NCBI GenBank assembly: GCA_003640385.1
Contig: RCAB01000013.1
Coordinates: forward strand, 310,001 to 374,000
DNA length: 64,000 nucleotides
Source of the DNA: Setaria digitata
Taxonomy: Eukaryota > Nematoda > Chromadorea > Rhabditida > Setariidae
Direction of reading: 5' to 3'
The translations under genes and the position numbers were made by a program. The notes under the pieces are model-generated. The model searched no databases. It saw only the letters and a program-made list of their open reading frames with translations, and was not told the DNA's origin. Shown here piece by piece: positions 52,401 to 64,000 of this stretch (position 1 is the first letter of the stretch; every line of letters begins with the position of its first letter).

Positions 52401-52781
52401 ATTCACAACATCAAAGTTCACGGATGCGGCGACATTTGAGACGCGATTTCTGTTGACTTCTGAATCACTTTTTTATAAGCTTTTTTTTTTATAATGAACT
52501 AGCTTTCCCATATTTTCTCGTATATGTCATAACTGTCTTGTGATTGCAAATTGCCATTGTAAATAAATGATCTAGATTTTTAAATTTACATTTAAATATG
52601 CCATAACATTCGTACATTCCTGTTGTGCGGCATACCGAACAAAATAGGATGGTAAGGTAAATGAAACTGTACAGTTTATAGCCTATATATAAACTTTCCG
52701 CATAATAAAATAGGAGAAAATCATGTATAAAATTAATTTATATTACAAGTTTCATTTGTACTTGTTTTCAGCCGACATCCA
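49498..52781. other. 3.3-kb region without a recognised gene
   Basis: Several exon-like open stretches on the plus strand have acceptor-like flanks but no family I recognise: 50331-50445 (EITTRDQKDQANGMWATRVV), 50879-51094 (charged, ends YERLTGDR), 52072-52200 and 52296-52456. They could be exons of one small unknown gene or chance. The remainder is AT-rich with no repeats of note; AATAAATGA at 52562 follows the last stretch. Confidence 0.5.
52072..52456 (+). CDS. Possible small unknown gene (two exon-like stretches)
   Basis: After TTCATTTAG at 52063-52071 there is an open frame containing DYILDEHYKRMCRASFCGRR. A second stretch, after CATTTTAG (about 52288-52295), reads MNIVIEDSCPEFVEREPHPY, then a Cys-containing middle, and ends MRRHLRRDFC before TGA at 52454-52456. 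A polyadenylation-like signal follows about 100 bases on. Codon-level look and cysteine content are gene-like, but I recognise no family, could not fix the donor between the two stretches and found no clear start. Confidence 0.3.
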
Positions 52782-55700
52782 CTATATTGTGTTTTGCATA
52801 GATGTTTGGATGGAGGCCGGCATTTTTGAATTCATGGGGTTTGACGATGGAGCGCTGTTCGTAAGTGCGGAATTTTGAGTTTCATCTAATGATCGAGTGA
52901 GCGGCATTCGATCATTGAATGCGACCGTGTGTAATCGTGCTGGTTTTTCAATGCTGTAGCCAGATGAAGTTACACTGAGTGGTTTGGAGTACAGTGACGG
53001 CAAATGGTGTGAACGTGGCCTGTAAATAAGGGCTCATTTGAAATGATTAATAATTTGAGAAGAGAAGTAAACAGTTTTCCAGTGATATATTCGATTTATT
53101 TGAGGATATCAATTAGACAAATTTGATACTATTAATATATTGGAAATCTGTATGTGTGAAAAGGCCATCTCAGAAATGTAAAGAGAGGGACTGACTTACG
53201 TTGAAGACGTATAGCTGTACCTTTGTGCAACAACATTTGGTCGTCCGCCTGGGTAAGTTATGGAAGCATTACGAATCAAACCCGTATGTGGCAAATTTTT
53301 GTTTTTTTTACCAAAAAATGATGCTGGAGCAGGGTTCCAATGAACGACTGGTTGTGAGTAGAAATGAATTCGAGAAGGAAGTTCATTTTCAGTTGCTTCC
53401 GTTACCGTTCCAAATGGAAACTTTAAAACCGTAGAATTTGAAACAATGTAAAAGTGATTTTAAAGCGCGAAAGAATAAAGACTACCTTCACAGAGTAAAA
53501 CGAAGCCATGAAGACCACGACCACGAAGTACTGCCTTCAGTGGAGTGGGTAATTAATAAACCTTCCACTCAAGAACAGATTGACTTAGACTCAAATCCTG
53601 GTTTGATTTTCAGTATTTAGCTTTTAATAGAATGAACTTCGAGAAGTTAGTAATCAAGTTCCACATCCGACGCTACCTTGCATGACTATGCCCTATTAAT
53701 TAACCATTCCAAATCGGCGAGAAATAAAACAGCATTACCTGGGCCATCAATTTGGCTATCTGTGCCGTCTTTTCACGGAGTTCGTCGGTTAGCTGACGAA
53801 TTCTGTTACCCTGTTTTAGTAATTCAGTAACCAGAACGCACATAAAATGGATTTAAAAGGAGTTATTTGGACACAAAATTACATCTTAGTCAGAAATCCA
53901 AGCACTAAAATCAAACTCCAAATAATTTTGACCAGTAGAAACCAGAAGACCAGAAATGGACGTTTTGAAGAAGCTATGCTATAATTAATAGAGCAATTCA
54001 CGTTAAATAAGTAAGTTCATGTTTGCAAATCTGATGAATTTGTTTTTAACACCGTTATGTTCATTAAATTTGTTTCTATTAATTGCAGAGTGGAGGAACT
54101 GTCGATGAAAAAGTAATAACTGATGCAATTGCAGTAATTGCAGATGCTGCTTTCTTTCATTACGTTGAGCCAATACAGTAAAATGAGTTCGCACGTTAAT
54201 AAATCCAGCATCCCATTTTGAATTGGGAGCTGCTGAATTTTAAATTTCCTCATAGCTACTACTAAGGTGGCAATTAAACAATGAAACTCCCACCTGATAA
54301 GCGAGTTGATTTCTCAGGGCTTTAACAGTTTCATTGGATTGCTGTTCCAAATTGCTAGATCTTTTCTCACATTCCATTAATTTTTGATTCAAATTATCCG
54401 TATTCTGCTTTGCTATTTCAAGTCTGCAATCCCTAGTGATTAATAAACTACCATACGAATAATTTCATTTCAAGATTGCCCATGTAATTACTTCAGGCAA
54501 ATTTTAATACATAGACAAATCAATACCGGCTGTAACTGAAATATTTAAGCAAGACTGATTTGGCTTTATACAGAAACTTAATCATATTAAGTATTAGTAG
54601 CATTTATGTTAGTTGATAACATAAGGTAGTGAAGGCATTATTCACAACCTATTATGTATATATCACCAGAAACTGTAAATACGTGTGTAAATAGAACAAA
54701 AGAATTTTCGTGACATGCCTTAACAAATTCCTACTATTTCTTTAGTAATCATATTAATTCGTGAGCTTGTTAATCCAGTATTAATTATTCAAATATATTA
54801 GTTCTGAGCTTGTATTACTTTAGAAATTATCGCTATACTTTTCCGATGCATAGGCTATGAAGAAAATATACTATAAGCATTCTGAATGGTGGGTGTTGTC
54901 TCGAGATTTGTGATTCGAATTTGAAAACAGAAGTATGAGATTATTTCAAAATAGATGAAATTGAAATTGACAATAGTTGCGATATAAACAAGAAGTGGTA
55001 CTTTTGGTCATATTTTTTCATTTTTTTTTATCATGAACACAAAAAATTCAAATTCATCAAAAAATTGTTTGATAAATTTTGCATATATGTAAACAAGATT
55101 TGGCAGTTAAATATTGCAGAAAATGTGCTGTTAAATATCAATGATATTTTTTCTAAATAAAAGAAAAAAAACAGGCAGAAGAGAAATAAAAAGATACTTG
55201 AGAATAGTGGTCACCATCAGAAAAATAAAAACTGAAATCGCTTCAACTTATAATCGTCTGGTAAAACTCGCACCAAAGTTTGATATTACCAGCAAAAGTC
55301 ACGTGTTACTTGTCGTGATTAATCTCAGAGCCAAAAGAAGAATGATGGGATTGGGAAAATAATGCCTAGAAGTGCAACCGAAAAATAGGTGAAGGGAAGA
55401 TCAATTCGTCCTTGGTAATAATTACTGATGGTTGCAAACCTCTTCTTTAATTAATTAATGTTCAGGATTATAAAATTAAAACGATGTTGTTAACTTTTGT
55501 ATTAAAAATTACTAGAAATAGAAAGATAAATCTTAAAGAAAATAGGTAGCTGAAGTAGCAAATGTTAGAAATGGAATTCAGTAAGAAGCAAAGGAAAGTA
55601 TTTTAGATGCACAAAAAGAGTATAAATAAACAAATATTCATTAAAAAATTAGTCTTTATGCAAATCATAAATTATCGAATGGAATATTTTAGTTATTCAC

Positions 55701-58653
55701 ATATATAAAAATTTAAAAAACTTTCCAGTGTCATCAGGTAAGTATGAAAATGAAAAATAGCTATAACCATTACTAAGACAATAAAAATTATACATTAGTG
55801 GAGTCAAATGATTTAAATTTTTAGTTAAACTTTTCTTTTCATGTCAACATATACCTACTGCCCACGACTTATCATAGGAGCGGTATGAATCTCCATGTAA
55901 TGGCTTTCAAATCACAAATTATGAGAATAAGGAAAAATGTTATGCTGACCTTAACTGCTTACAAATTTAAGAGACCACAAATTAGGGGTCATAGAATTCT
56001 AAATCAATAGTAGTTATGAAATGAACAAATCAAATTGAAAGAAAAATTTGGGAAGATGAAGGATTTTCCAAGACTTTACAACTGCCTCAAAGTCAGAGAT
56101 CTCGGTAGATGATAAGTATTTCTTTCAAACTTCTTAACACTTATTTAATTGAGTGATAATACTTTATCCTTATTGCACTGTAGTTAATCAAACTATTGAA
56201 AATCGAAATTAGGAAAACATGAAGAAATGTGTTAAAGTTTTCTGGAAGGTGGTACGGGTTACGAATCATTTCCCAGGCAGTTTCGGGGTTCAGATTTCTT
56301 TCTTGTTAAATTTCTCTAAATGAGACTTGGAATTCCTTGCGATTAAATGAAGAAAATCCATTCACACATATTATTACCCTAATGGATAACTTTTGAGTGC
56401 GAAAGGAAAAAAAGGACCTTTTTCGAAGCTGCGCATTTTCATTTTCGAGTTCGGTATTGTTGTCAAATGAACTTTTTACATAAAGTCTACGATAGAGATC
56501 TGAAATAAATGAGAAACTGAGCTAGATCGCTTAATCTACTGCGATAATGCCTGAATTATGACTAGCGATTAGAAAAACAAGCGTGAAATAAGTCAGTTTT
56601 AATAGTAATTTCTAAATTGCCATAAATATAATTTTTGTTAAAATAGCAAACCGAAGTATTCTACTTTTTTTTTTCAAAATTAAGAATGAATTTTTAAAAT
56701 AGAATACTTATTCTAGTTTTGATAAGTAATTATTCTAAATATTCCACGGTTCCTAATTTTGAATCGAAACGAGAGACTGAGCTGTCAAGAAAACGGTGCA
56801 TTCGTAGGTTTTAACGTGAAAAAGTAATAAACATTTTAGGTGAGCTTAGATGAATATAATAAAAGTTCCTACATGCATAACAGGAATTAAATTATACTTA
56901 CCTAATTAAAATAAAATCTCAGGAAAAATTAAGTTGCTCGGCTTGAAATCAGTAGAAAATGTTTTAATTAGATCTTAAAACACTTAAAATCTCTTTGCCA
57001 GAAAAAGAGTAGAATTCGTTTCTTTTTATTTATAGTAATAGCAACTTTATTCACTGCTCTAGTCTTAACAGAAAAGTCCTCTAATGCTAATCTCAGCCTA
57101 CTGAAATAATATTACTTCACAATATTTTCCACCAAACGGTAGAAACAAAAGAAGAAAAGGGAGGCCATTACTACCAAGATAGGTAATTAAACGTCTAAAT
57201 TTATGATGAATTTCTAAAACGAAATATTGAATTACGAATTCCAACATTAAAAAGTCTTTAAAACTTTATGCCTGAGATTATATCCTTAATTTTTTTAATA
57301 CTTCAAATCTTTTACTGCAAGTTTGAAGGACCTCTCAAATGATGATGAAGTCTTTCAATTTCGGCGTGTAGGCCAGTCAACATTTGGGAGTTTTCGTTTT
57401 GTAGGAAAGATATCTGAGCAGTTTCGTGTCGGCGCCACATGTCGTCTCGTTCTTGAATCGCTTCAGTTATACGTTTCGCGCAGATCTCGTTAATCAGAGT
57501 ACCAATTTCACCGAGCTCAGCTTTCTGAAAGCGATCAACTAAGAGATAATCATCATCTTGTCCACCATGCACTGATCCTTTCGTGATGTAATCACAACAA
57601 CTCTAAGTCTGTATCATCAAAGCATTACTTTGCCCGAATGCTTCTGAAGACTAATAGGATCTCTGGCCTTATCCGTTTGTTTTATCTTGTATTATTTTTA
57701 GGTTCAAATTTAGTGTGTTGGATGAAAGCGATTAAGTCAAAAGGAATCGACAATTTTTAGTATCATAAACTTTGTAAAATGGAATAGGTGATTAGGCGGA
57801 GATGTGATATGTAGTTGACTGTGCATTGAAAATTATTGGAGGCAAACTTACCTCCTCACTAATTAGCGATTTCAACGATTGCTCATTCAAAATTTTACTT
57901 AATTTCTTAAAAAGTCAACTGGTTTTGCAAAAGTGAACTATTCTGGACCATTATTTCCAAAATGCAAATTGTCGCCAAATTATTTTTCCAATTATTAAAA
58001 AAGAAATTTTTCTATTATGTTCTGGTCAAACACTGCGGCATAAAAAATGAAAACTTAAGTCTGTGAATCCAGAAATATAATTATCAACAGTCTTCAAATG
58101 CAAGAATTTATTTCTCTCAAAGTCGAGAATGCACTCTACAAAACCACAAATCACTACTACTTCGATCTGTCACATTAATTAGATTTTGCAGGAAGAAAAT
58201 CAAAACAAAGCATTTGTTTCTGCACAAAGATGGAGGCTTCATTTTCCTTCCCTATCTATCATACCTATGAAACTACTGTAAACAGAAATTACTGTAAATA
58301 TATTAAGCGACCAATGAAGAATAAAAGAGTAACAGTAACAGTAACCAGTTTCGTTAAACTATTCATGATACCTGATAAATCGTTTTCCAGACTTGAACTA
58401 GGAAGTGAAAATAAAAATAAACTGTGCTGATTTCCTCTGCTCAATTACATGCCTCGTTTGCTTTGATTTTTAATTTAATTATGTTTTACGTGTTCAAACT
58501 CCGTGCAAATTCTCACCGTACTCAATGTAGTTAGTGTTTGTGAAGCCGCTTCTTCTACATCTCGATCAAAGCACTGTATTTCATCAATACATTTCAGCAG
58601 ATCAGTGGCTAAACTGGTTGGTCTTTCTTCTGGCAGCAAATTAAGCTTTCGCA
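52782..58653 (-). CDS. CCDC92/CCDC74-type coiled-coil protein, first exon not found
   Basis: Vertebrate CCDC92 is a centrosome/cilium-associated coiled-coil protein; the role here is unknown. Seven exons join with exact phases: 58653-58517, 57602-57332, 56499-56418, 54432-54294, 53810-53739, 53420-53200 and 53019-52782 (stop TAG). Together they encode about 386 residues. The CCDC92 domain spans exons 2 and 3: AQISFLQNENSQMLTGLHAE, IERLHHHLRDLYRRLYVKSS, aligned with vertebrate FLQREHASTLKGLHSEI and DLTYELTVKSS. Heptad-type coiled coil follows (AKQNTDNLNQKLMECEKRS; NRIRQLTDELREKTAQIAKL). The Ser/Pro-rich tail includes VVHWNPAPASFFGK. About 110 residues precede the domain, including NLLPEERPTSLATDLL, whereas vertebrate CCDC92 starts almost at the domain. 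Exon 1 of the model opens in phase 1 and lacks ATG, so at least one more exon lies upstream (58654-61900). Confidence 0.8.
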
Positions 58654-61600
58654 CTGGAAATTGCAAGTGACTAAATTCTCGACATTTGAATTTCTAATTA
58701 AACAAAAGTATATATTAATCTTTGCACTGTCTTTTAAATAAGATGATTACAACAAGAGTACAGTTATAATGATATTCCTATTATAACCATGACATTATGC
58801 AAAAATTAAAAAAGAGTTGACCTTGGAAGGATGAAAAGTGGTTAAAGAAGAACGGTCGAGAATCGATAAGGAGATTGAACTAATTTCCAAATCAACTTAA
58901 AGAGTGAGCAGTGCGGAACAAATTACATTCGTCCTCATTCCTTATGAAATTAATGAAAAGCTTAGTAAACTAACCCAAAAATGTTAGACTTTTTGGCTAA
59001 AATGGAACCTTTTGGCAGCTGCGCAAAAAGTGTAGATGGCATATTTGTTACACATAAATTTATATAGTCTTATACCATAAATTGATATAAATATATTGCC
59101 AGTGAATTCTTAAAAGATTTGTATTGCCATCTGCAATGTTATCATCTTTAAAAAGAGCCAAGGAAGTATAAATTTCTTTGTCACAGCGTAAAAGATTTGA
59201 CAATGAAAATAAACGACAAGAACTAGTTACAATTTAATTAAATTTAAAAACAAAATTTTTAATTTCATGCTAAAGTATTTAGTAATTTTATTACAAATAG
59301 AACTGAAATAAATGGCTATTTTTTGAAAAGTGCTCCTATAAGATAAACTACTAATACTTCAAGAAATTTTAGTCAGTAGTGGTCACTAAAAAAAGGATTA
59401 ATAAATGAAAAATAGTCTGTTGGTAAGGGTCACTTCTACCTGTACGCAAAATCTGTAATTGGTAATTTTAATAGTAATATTTATTTAAATTCTAGATCAA
59501 TAATGCGACGAGAGTGTAAATAAAATGAAACAGTTATTAGAATCGTTGACTGCGATGAACATCGATTTGATAGGAAAAGAGGTTGCCATTTCAAAATCAT
59601 ATACCATTCATCTAAATAAGGCCTTTGCTTTGTTAAAAAATAGCAAAATTAAACAAAAGTTCCTCAGCTGGTCTTTTTAGGATATAGTAGTCACTAAATC
59701 AATTTAAAAATGTCATTTCATGTTCAGAATTTTTTTCTCTTTATGGAAAACACATACTGAAATTTTTTTAGTACAAATCTTCTAAGTTTTGATTCAGAAG
59801 ATCTAAAAAAGTCAAATTTCTAAATAAGAAAATTGGACTTCAACACTCCTTCCTTAAAACTGTCTGATGCTCACTTCTCGGATGCCTAAGAAAAATTATC
59901 TTATTAAAATTAGTATAAAACATTGTTGAAAATGTGCCAGTTCTGTGGTACTTCGTAGAAATACGTTGAGATAATAAAATTCGAAAGAATAGGTGGAGTA
60001 GGAGTAGAAGGAGGGTTATCGGGAAACTAAGTGACAAAGACGGGGAAGGGAAGCGAAAGGAAAAATAATGAGGAAAAGAAGATCAGGTGCAACTACTGTA
60101 AGCAATTGCCAGTCTGCAACGGGGTTTGGACACTAGCTCATGTGGCCAAGCACTCCTAGTGCTAGAAGTAGAAGGAAAAAACTAAAATAAATAGAGTGAA
60201 ACTAAAATTTTTTCCATCATTCAAAATCACCCCAGTAACTTCCCACTAGCAAAACTTGAAACAATTAAATTTGCTCTTCTCAACGTATGTTGCGTCCCAT
60301 GTGTTTCCAACGAAGTGCTGATCTAGGACAAAAACAGAGGTGTGAAATTTAGAAAGAACTGAATTTAGATGACGATTCATCTTCTGGCTCATGAAACAGG
60401 AATGAAGCATCTTGGCAGAGTAATTAGCAGATGAGGTGTAGATGGCTACCACCACGAACACAGAAATTATCGATTATGGCAGTCCTTTCCAACATTTGCT
60501 TTCGGCATTCAGAATCCTAATAGTAAAAATCTTAATCGTACGGCAGGCCTGGAACTCATTGTCTAATTATTGAATATTTAGAGAGGATCGGATCTTCACC
60601 GCTATAGCTATGTCTGCTTAAAGCCAAATATTGGTACAGAGGGAAGGTAGCGAAGGTTTAGACTACGTGCTGAATTTGATGCACAACAATGATATAACAG
60701 TGAGGAGGAATGCACTCTCGAGATCGAGAATGAAATTTCTTTTTTTTTTGTAGCTCGCAGCTCCTTCATTATTCCTTCTCAGACTATTAGAATTGAATAA
60801 TAGCAGCAGGATAGATAAAATAATGATTAACTGAATATAGAATGTAGGAAATTTCTCTGGGAATTATTCGACGCCGTGTTTAATGCAATACGTTTAGCCC
60901 AAAATATCCTTTACTTGAGAACATGCCTTCGAATCTGAGACAGATAATTCCAGGATGAGGATGTTTCGTATTAATAAATACGTCTTTAGCTCGCACTTAT
61001 TTTTTTACCGCAATTAACTGATCAGTGATAAGTGGAAGGGAAACGTTACGGCGATAATGCGAAGTGTTGTTCGAGAAACCTCAACCGCAAGATCAATTAA
61101 TTGCAGCTGATCAAACAAGGACAGTGCATCGGTAGAAAAAATCTATTAACATCAGGTACGTGTGTGCAGTTTACTGAAACTGTTAAGGTCAGAAAGATTG
61201 AGCAGCGGAGCATGTGAGCTTCAGTTATGAAGAGTTAGCAAGACGTACTGGAAAATCAGCTTAAGTCTATTTCTGTAGAAACTCTTCGAGTTTGCACCAA
61301 ATCGACCGACGTAACTCGCAAAGTCCATTCTGCTTTGGTGCTAATTTTATCTTCACTGGTGAGGGGATGGCACGACGAGACTGGAGCCAAAGGCACAAAA
61401 AAGAGAAATGCATGTCGAGAAACTTGGCCACAGCTCCCCCATGGCCTAGTCTCGAGCAGCCCGGCAATCTTCATGTTCTCAACTCACCATCTACCACACT
61501 TCCTCTTCCGTCCAGCTTTTTTCATAACTTTTCCTGTCTTACTATTCCACCATTCAACACACACACACACACACACACAGCTTTAGAATCATTTGATTCG

Positions 61601-61970
61601 GAGTGTTAATACACACAGAGAGGAGAAAGAATTGTAAAAAGTATGTTTATGGCAGTCGAGACGGTGCGAAGATGTCATTCGGCCCTCTGTTTACTTGTTT
61701 ACCAATCGATGTTTGCTGTTTCAGCTCGTTCTCCCATATACAAACATATCTGATAGGAAAATACTTATTATCGAATATTTCAATTTCGGATTTGAATTAT
61801 GCAAATTTGTTCGTACAAAAATTATGAAGTTCCTTCCTTTGCAACGTCGATGAAAATAGACACAGGACAAAATCCGGACTTTATTGACTGAAGATTAGAA
61901 ATGATAGTGGGTGTTCTCAGGTATTGTATTTGTCATTCATAAAAATCTATCCTTAGATCAAGAACGATCG
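58654..61970. other. 3.3-kb divergent region (CCDC92-like / RPN12)
   Basis: Should contain the missing 5' exon or exons of the CCDC92-like gene and the promoters of both neighbours. 58700-60000 is very AT-rich. A more GC-rich patch occurs at 61270-61480, close to the RPN12 start, and may be promoter or 5' UTR. The overlapping short frames in that patch (both strands) show no family. No gene could be supported. Confidence 0.5.
61557..61579. repeat. (CA)n microsatellite
   Basis: An uninterrupted run of about 11 AC units between the GC-richer patch and the RPN12 gene. It is a plausible polymorphic marker. Confidence 0.95.
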
Positions 61971-63656
61971 ATGGCAAGTTTAGACACTGTACATCAACGA
62001 CTGTTAGACGAATGGCGAGAAGAATCGAAACGAGACCTTTCTCAACTGGAAATGATCCTCAAAAGTGCTGAAGTATGTCTTATACCTTGTATTATCCTGG
62101 CACGGTTTAAATACTGGAGGAAAGAGAGATTCTGTGACATATTACAAATGAAAAGTACCGCAAATGATAAATGACAATGTGCATGTAGATGGAAGTTGAA
62201 TGCAGGAAGCTGGTGACAGAATGGAATAAGGAACCGAAAAATTTGGTAGCTATTGGCAGCAAACTGGAACGGATCAAGGTGAGTTTGTACTAATGTCAAC
62301 CTTCTACATAGAATTACCTGGAAAGTGACATAGCTGACCGCAACGCACACGGAGCACATTCTAGATAGACCTTGTAATCTTCTACGAGTGCATAATGCTC
62401 AAATCGATATGTCCATATTTAATAGTGTGATCAAGTCGTACTGAAGCTAAATTAGACAAATCTGTGTCCAGAGGTCATGATGCTTTTCAGTTCCAACAAA
62501 AGATCAAAGTATCATTAATTGTTATTTTTCAGGAACTAATGAACAATAAGAATGCTTTGAGTGGTCTTAGTCATCAGGCATTACTTATGATTCATCGTAA
62601 GTTGTCATAACTTTTGTAGCGCTCGAGCTTTCAAATTTAAATGGAAAACTGTATGAGAAACTTTTGCCCCAGCCCTTTCCCTCAAATTCAACTGCTACAG
62701 AAAATGTGCTCGAGATTGATGCATTGTATGCGATACTCAGGTGTGATCTCGATTCTTTCCATGAAGCCATCAGTGTTCTCATCAATTTCTACAACTCTTA
62801 TGGGTAAAGATGGTATTTCTGTGAAAACCAGTTTAGATAAATAATGTTTTAGTATTTCAATAGTAATTTAACACTTAAATTCCAGTTCAAGTGAAAACTG
62901 GTCAAATAAGTGGTTAATGGTCGGCTTGAATCTTATGTACCTTTTGGCTACCAACCAGCATGTCCAGTTCCATATGGTATCCTTCTTGATATTAATAGCT
63001 GAAACTCAACTGATATTCGTCCAGAAATAAAAAAAAATATCCGAATTTGGAAACCGATCGATAAAGCTACCTTTCAAAAGTTTGTACCTTCCAAGAACTG
63101 TGAACACGTTATAGAAAGTTCTCTTGTTGAAGCGGACTGCGCTGAAGTGAGCGCTTTACTTGTATTGCAACTCGTTAACTTTGACTAAAATGCTGCAGTT
63201 ATTGGAACAGATCAGTCAAGATATTCAGCAAAACAATCCATACATTAACACACCAGTGAAGTTGGAGCAGTCACTTATTGAGGGTGCCTATCACAAGGTA
63301 TCCTTTTCTCTATACCTTCTATGATAGGAATTTTTTCTGGTGAGCTTATGGAACTCCTTTAACTTATTGCCAAATTTAAGGACACTTAACTTATCGCAGT
63401 TAAAATCATTACAGATAATATTGACGGAGAAGAATATTCCCAGTCCTTACTATGAATTATTCATGCGTATATCTATGGATACCGTACGGTAGGTTTTCTT
63501 TTATTTAAAGGATCCTGAAGCCTGACGAAACAAACTAATTACAGAGATGAAATAGCTTCATGTATGGAGCGCGCATTCATAAAAATATCTCAGTGTGATG
63601 CTGCACGGCTACTTTTGTTTAACGATATCAGCGAAATGATGCCTCTTGCGGTAAAG
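61971..63656 (+). CDS. rpn-12: 26S proteasome non-ATPase subunit RPN12/PSMD8, 3' end outside
   Basis: RPN12 is a lid subunit of the 19S regulatory particle with a PCI domain. Exons: 61971-62072, 62189-62278, 62533-62596, 62701-62803, 62886-62976, 63199-63297, 63415-63488 and 63545-63656, all phase-consistent. Alignment with human PSMD8 is continuous: VTEWNKEPKNL (human GEWNRKSPNL), LSHQALLMIHQNVLEIDALY (LTKQQLILARDILEIGAQW), VGLNLMYLLATNQHVQFH, NTPVKLEQSLIEGAYHK, LTEKNIPSPYYELFMRIS, and DEIASCMERAFIKIS. The last exon ends at a GTAACT donor after LAVK. The expected C-terminal piece (human KRGWVLGPNNYYSF onward) is not in the remaining 340 bases, so the gene is cut by the window edge. Exon 1 is odd: it encodes LLDEWREESKRDLSQLE, resembling exon 2, and exon 2 itself begins with ATG. 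Confidence 0.92.
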
Positions 63657-64000
63657 GTAACTTTTGCTCAAACAGTAACACCTTAAATTCATTGCATGAG
63701 AAAATCCAGAACCAAACAGTTTACGGTAATTACTAATCAGACAAAGCTTACACTTCGAACATCAACCTGAAATACTTTTTCCAAATTGTATAAAAGATTA
63801 TTCCAGCACTACTGGCTATCCGAAATGAGAGGTACAAGTTCTGATTATTGCGCCTTAGTAGTTTTGCAAAGCAATATGCTATCACTATAAAGATTAAGAA
63901 GAACCGTCAGAGACTACTGCACAGATATTCTAATGAAGACAAGTTCTTTTATGTTAGCGAAGAAGTCCCATCCTTCTTTTAATGGGCGCAATTTTTACAC
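63657..64000 (+). other. RPN12 intron running off the window
   Basis: Begins with the GTAACT donor of the last visible RPN12 exon. No exon matching the RPN12 C-terminus is seen before the window ends. Confidence 0.6.

Noticed and set aside
61256..61609. Overlapping open frames of 66 to 105 codons on both strands
   Set aside because: They share one GC-richer patch, show no family features and conflict with each other; more likely promoter or UTR.
62597..62619. A 23-base intron in RPN12 with GTAAGT and GTAG ends
   Set aside because: The same donor joined to the acceptor CTACAG at 62695-62700 gives a normal 104-base intron and restores the exact RPN12 alignment.
1..64000. Search for tRNA, rRNA, CRISPR, transposase or bacterial/viral genes
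   Set aside because: No tRNA-like box pairs, CRISPR spacing, transposase or reverse-transcriptase motifs were seen; the window reads as ordinary nematode chromosome.

Overview
This window is nuclear DNA from a nematode. It is AT-rich, and its protein-coding genes are broken into many short exons by AT-rich introns, mostly of about 50 to 1,000 bases, that usually start GT and end in TTTCAG-like acceptors. The gene content (a teneurin, a patched-related RND protein, an NRF-6-type multi-pass acyltransferase) fits a nematode. The intron sizes and base composition suggest a spirurid or filarial-like species, but that placement is an inference. Exons were joined by hand by matching reading phase across splice sites and by alignment with known families from memory. 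Stated exon ends are therefore models, not transcript data.

Layout. 1-15539 (+): a teneurin (ten-1), cut at the left window edge, with EGF modules, NHL propeller, YD shell and the C-terminal Tox-GHH/TCAP-like tail. 16294-22207 (-): a complete patched-related (PTR) gene, tail to tail with the teneurin. 23957-29259 (+): an acyltransferase-3/NRF-6 family membrane protein, divergent from the PTR gene. 29446-30234 (-): Mediator subunit MED11. 31042-32401 (+): mitoribosomal protein mS26. 33291-35369 (+): a WIP/verprolin. 36096-41610 (+): XPD/ERCC2, the TFIIH helicase, complete with its four Fe-S cysteines. 43165-49497 (+): an ARAP-like multi-PH RhoGAP with an RA domain but no visible ArfGAP. 49498-52781: no recognised gene, with some orphan exon-like ORFs. 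52782-58653 (-): a CCDC92/CCDC74-type coiled-coil protein whose first exon I could not find. 61971-right edge (+): proteasome subunit RPN12/PSMD8, last exon outside the window.

The genes belong to ordinary, unrelated cellular systems: adhesion and axon guidance, sterol-sensing-type transport, transcription and repair (MED11 and XPD both act at the RNA polymerase II pre-initiation complex), mitochondrial translation, actin control, Rho signalling and proteolysis. I see no operon-like tight spacing, no CRISPR, no mobile element with coding capacity and no RNA gene. The most unusual signals are structural: a five-base first coding exon with a GC donor in XPD, a second likely GC-AG intron in MED11, an RPN12 with a doubled N-terminal segment, a 46-bp duplication that copies a splice acceptor, a 61-bp perfect inverted repeat made of palindromes inside the RhoGAP gene, and a 67-bp minisatellite inside the PTR gene.
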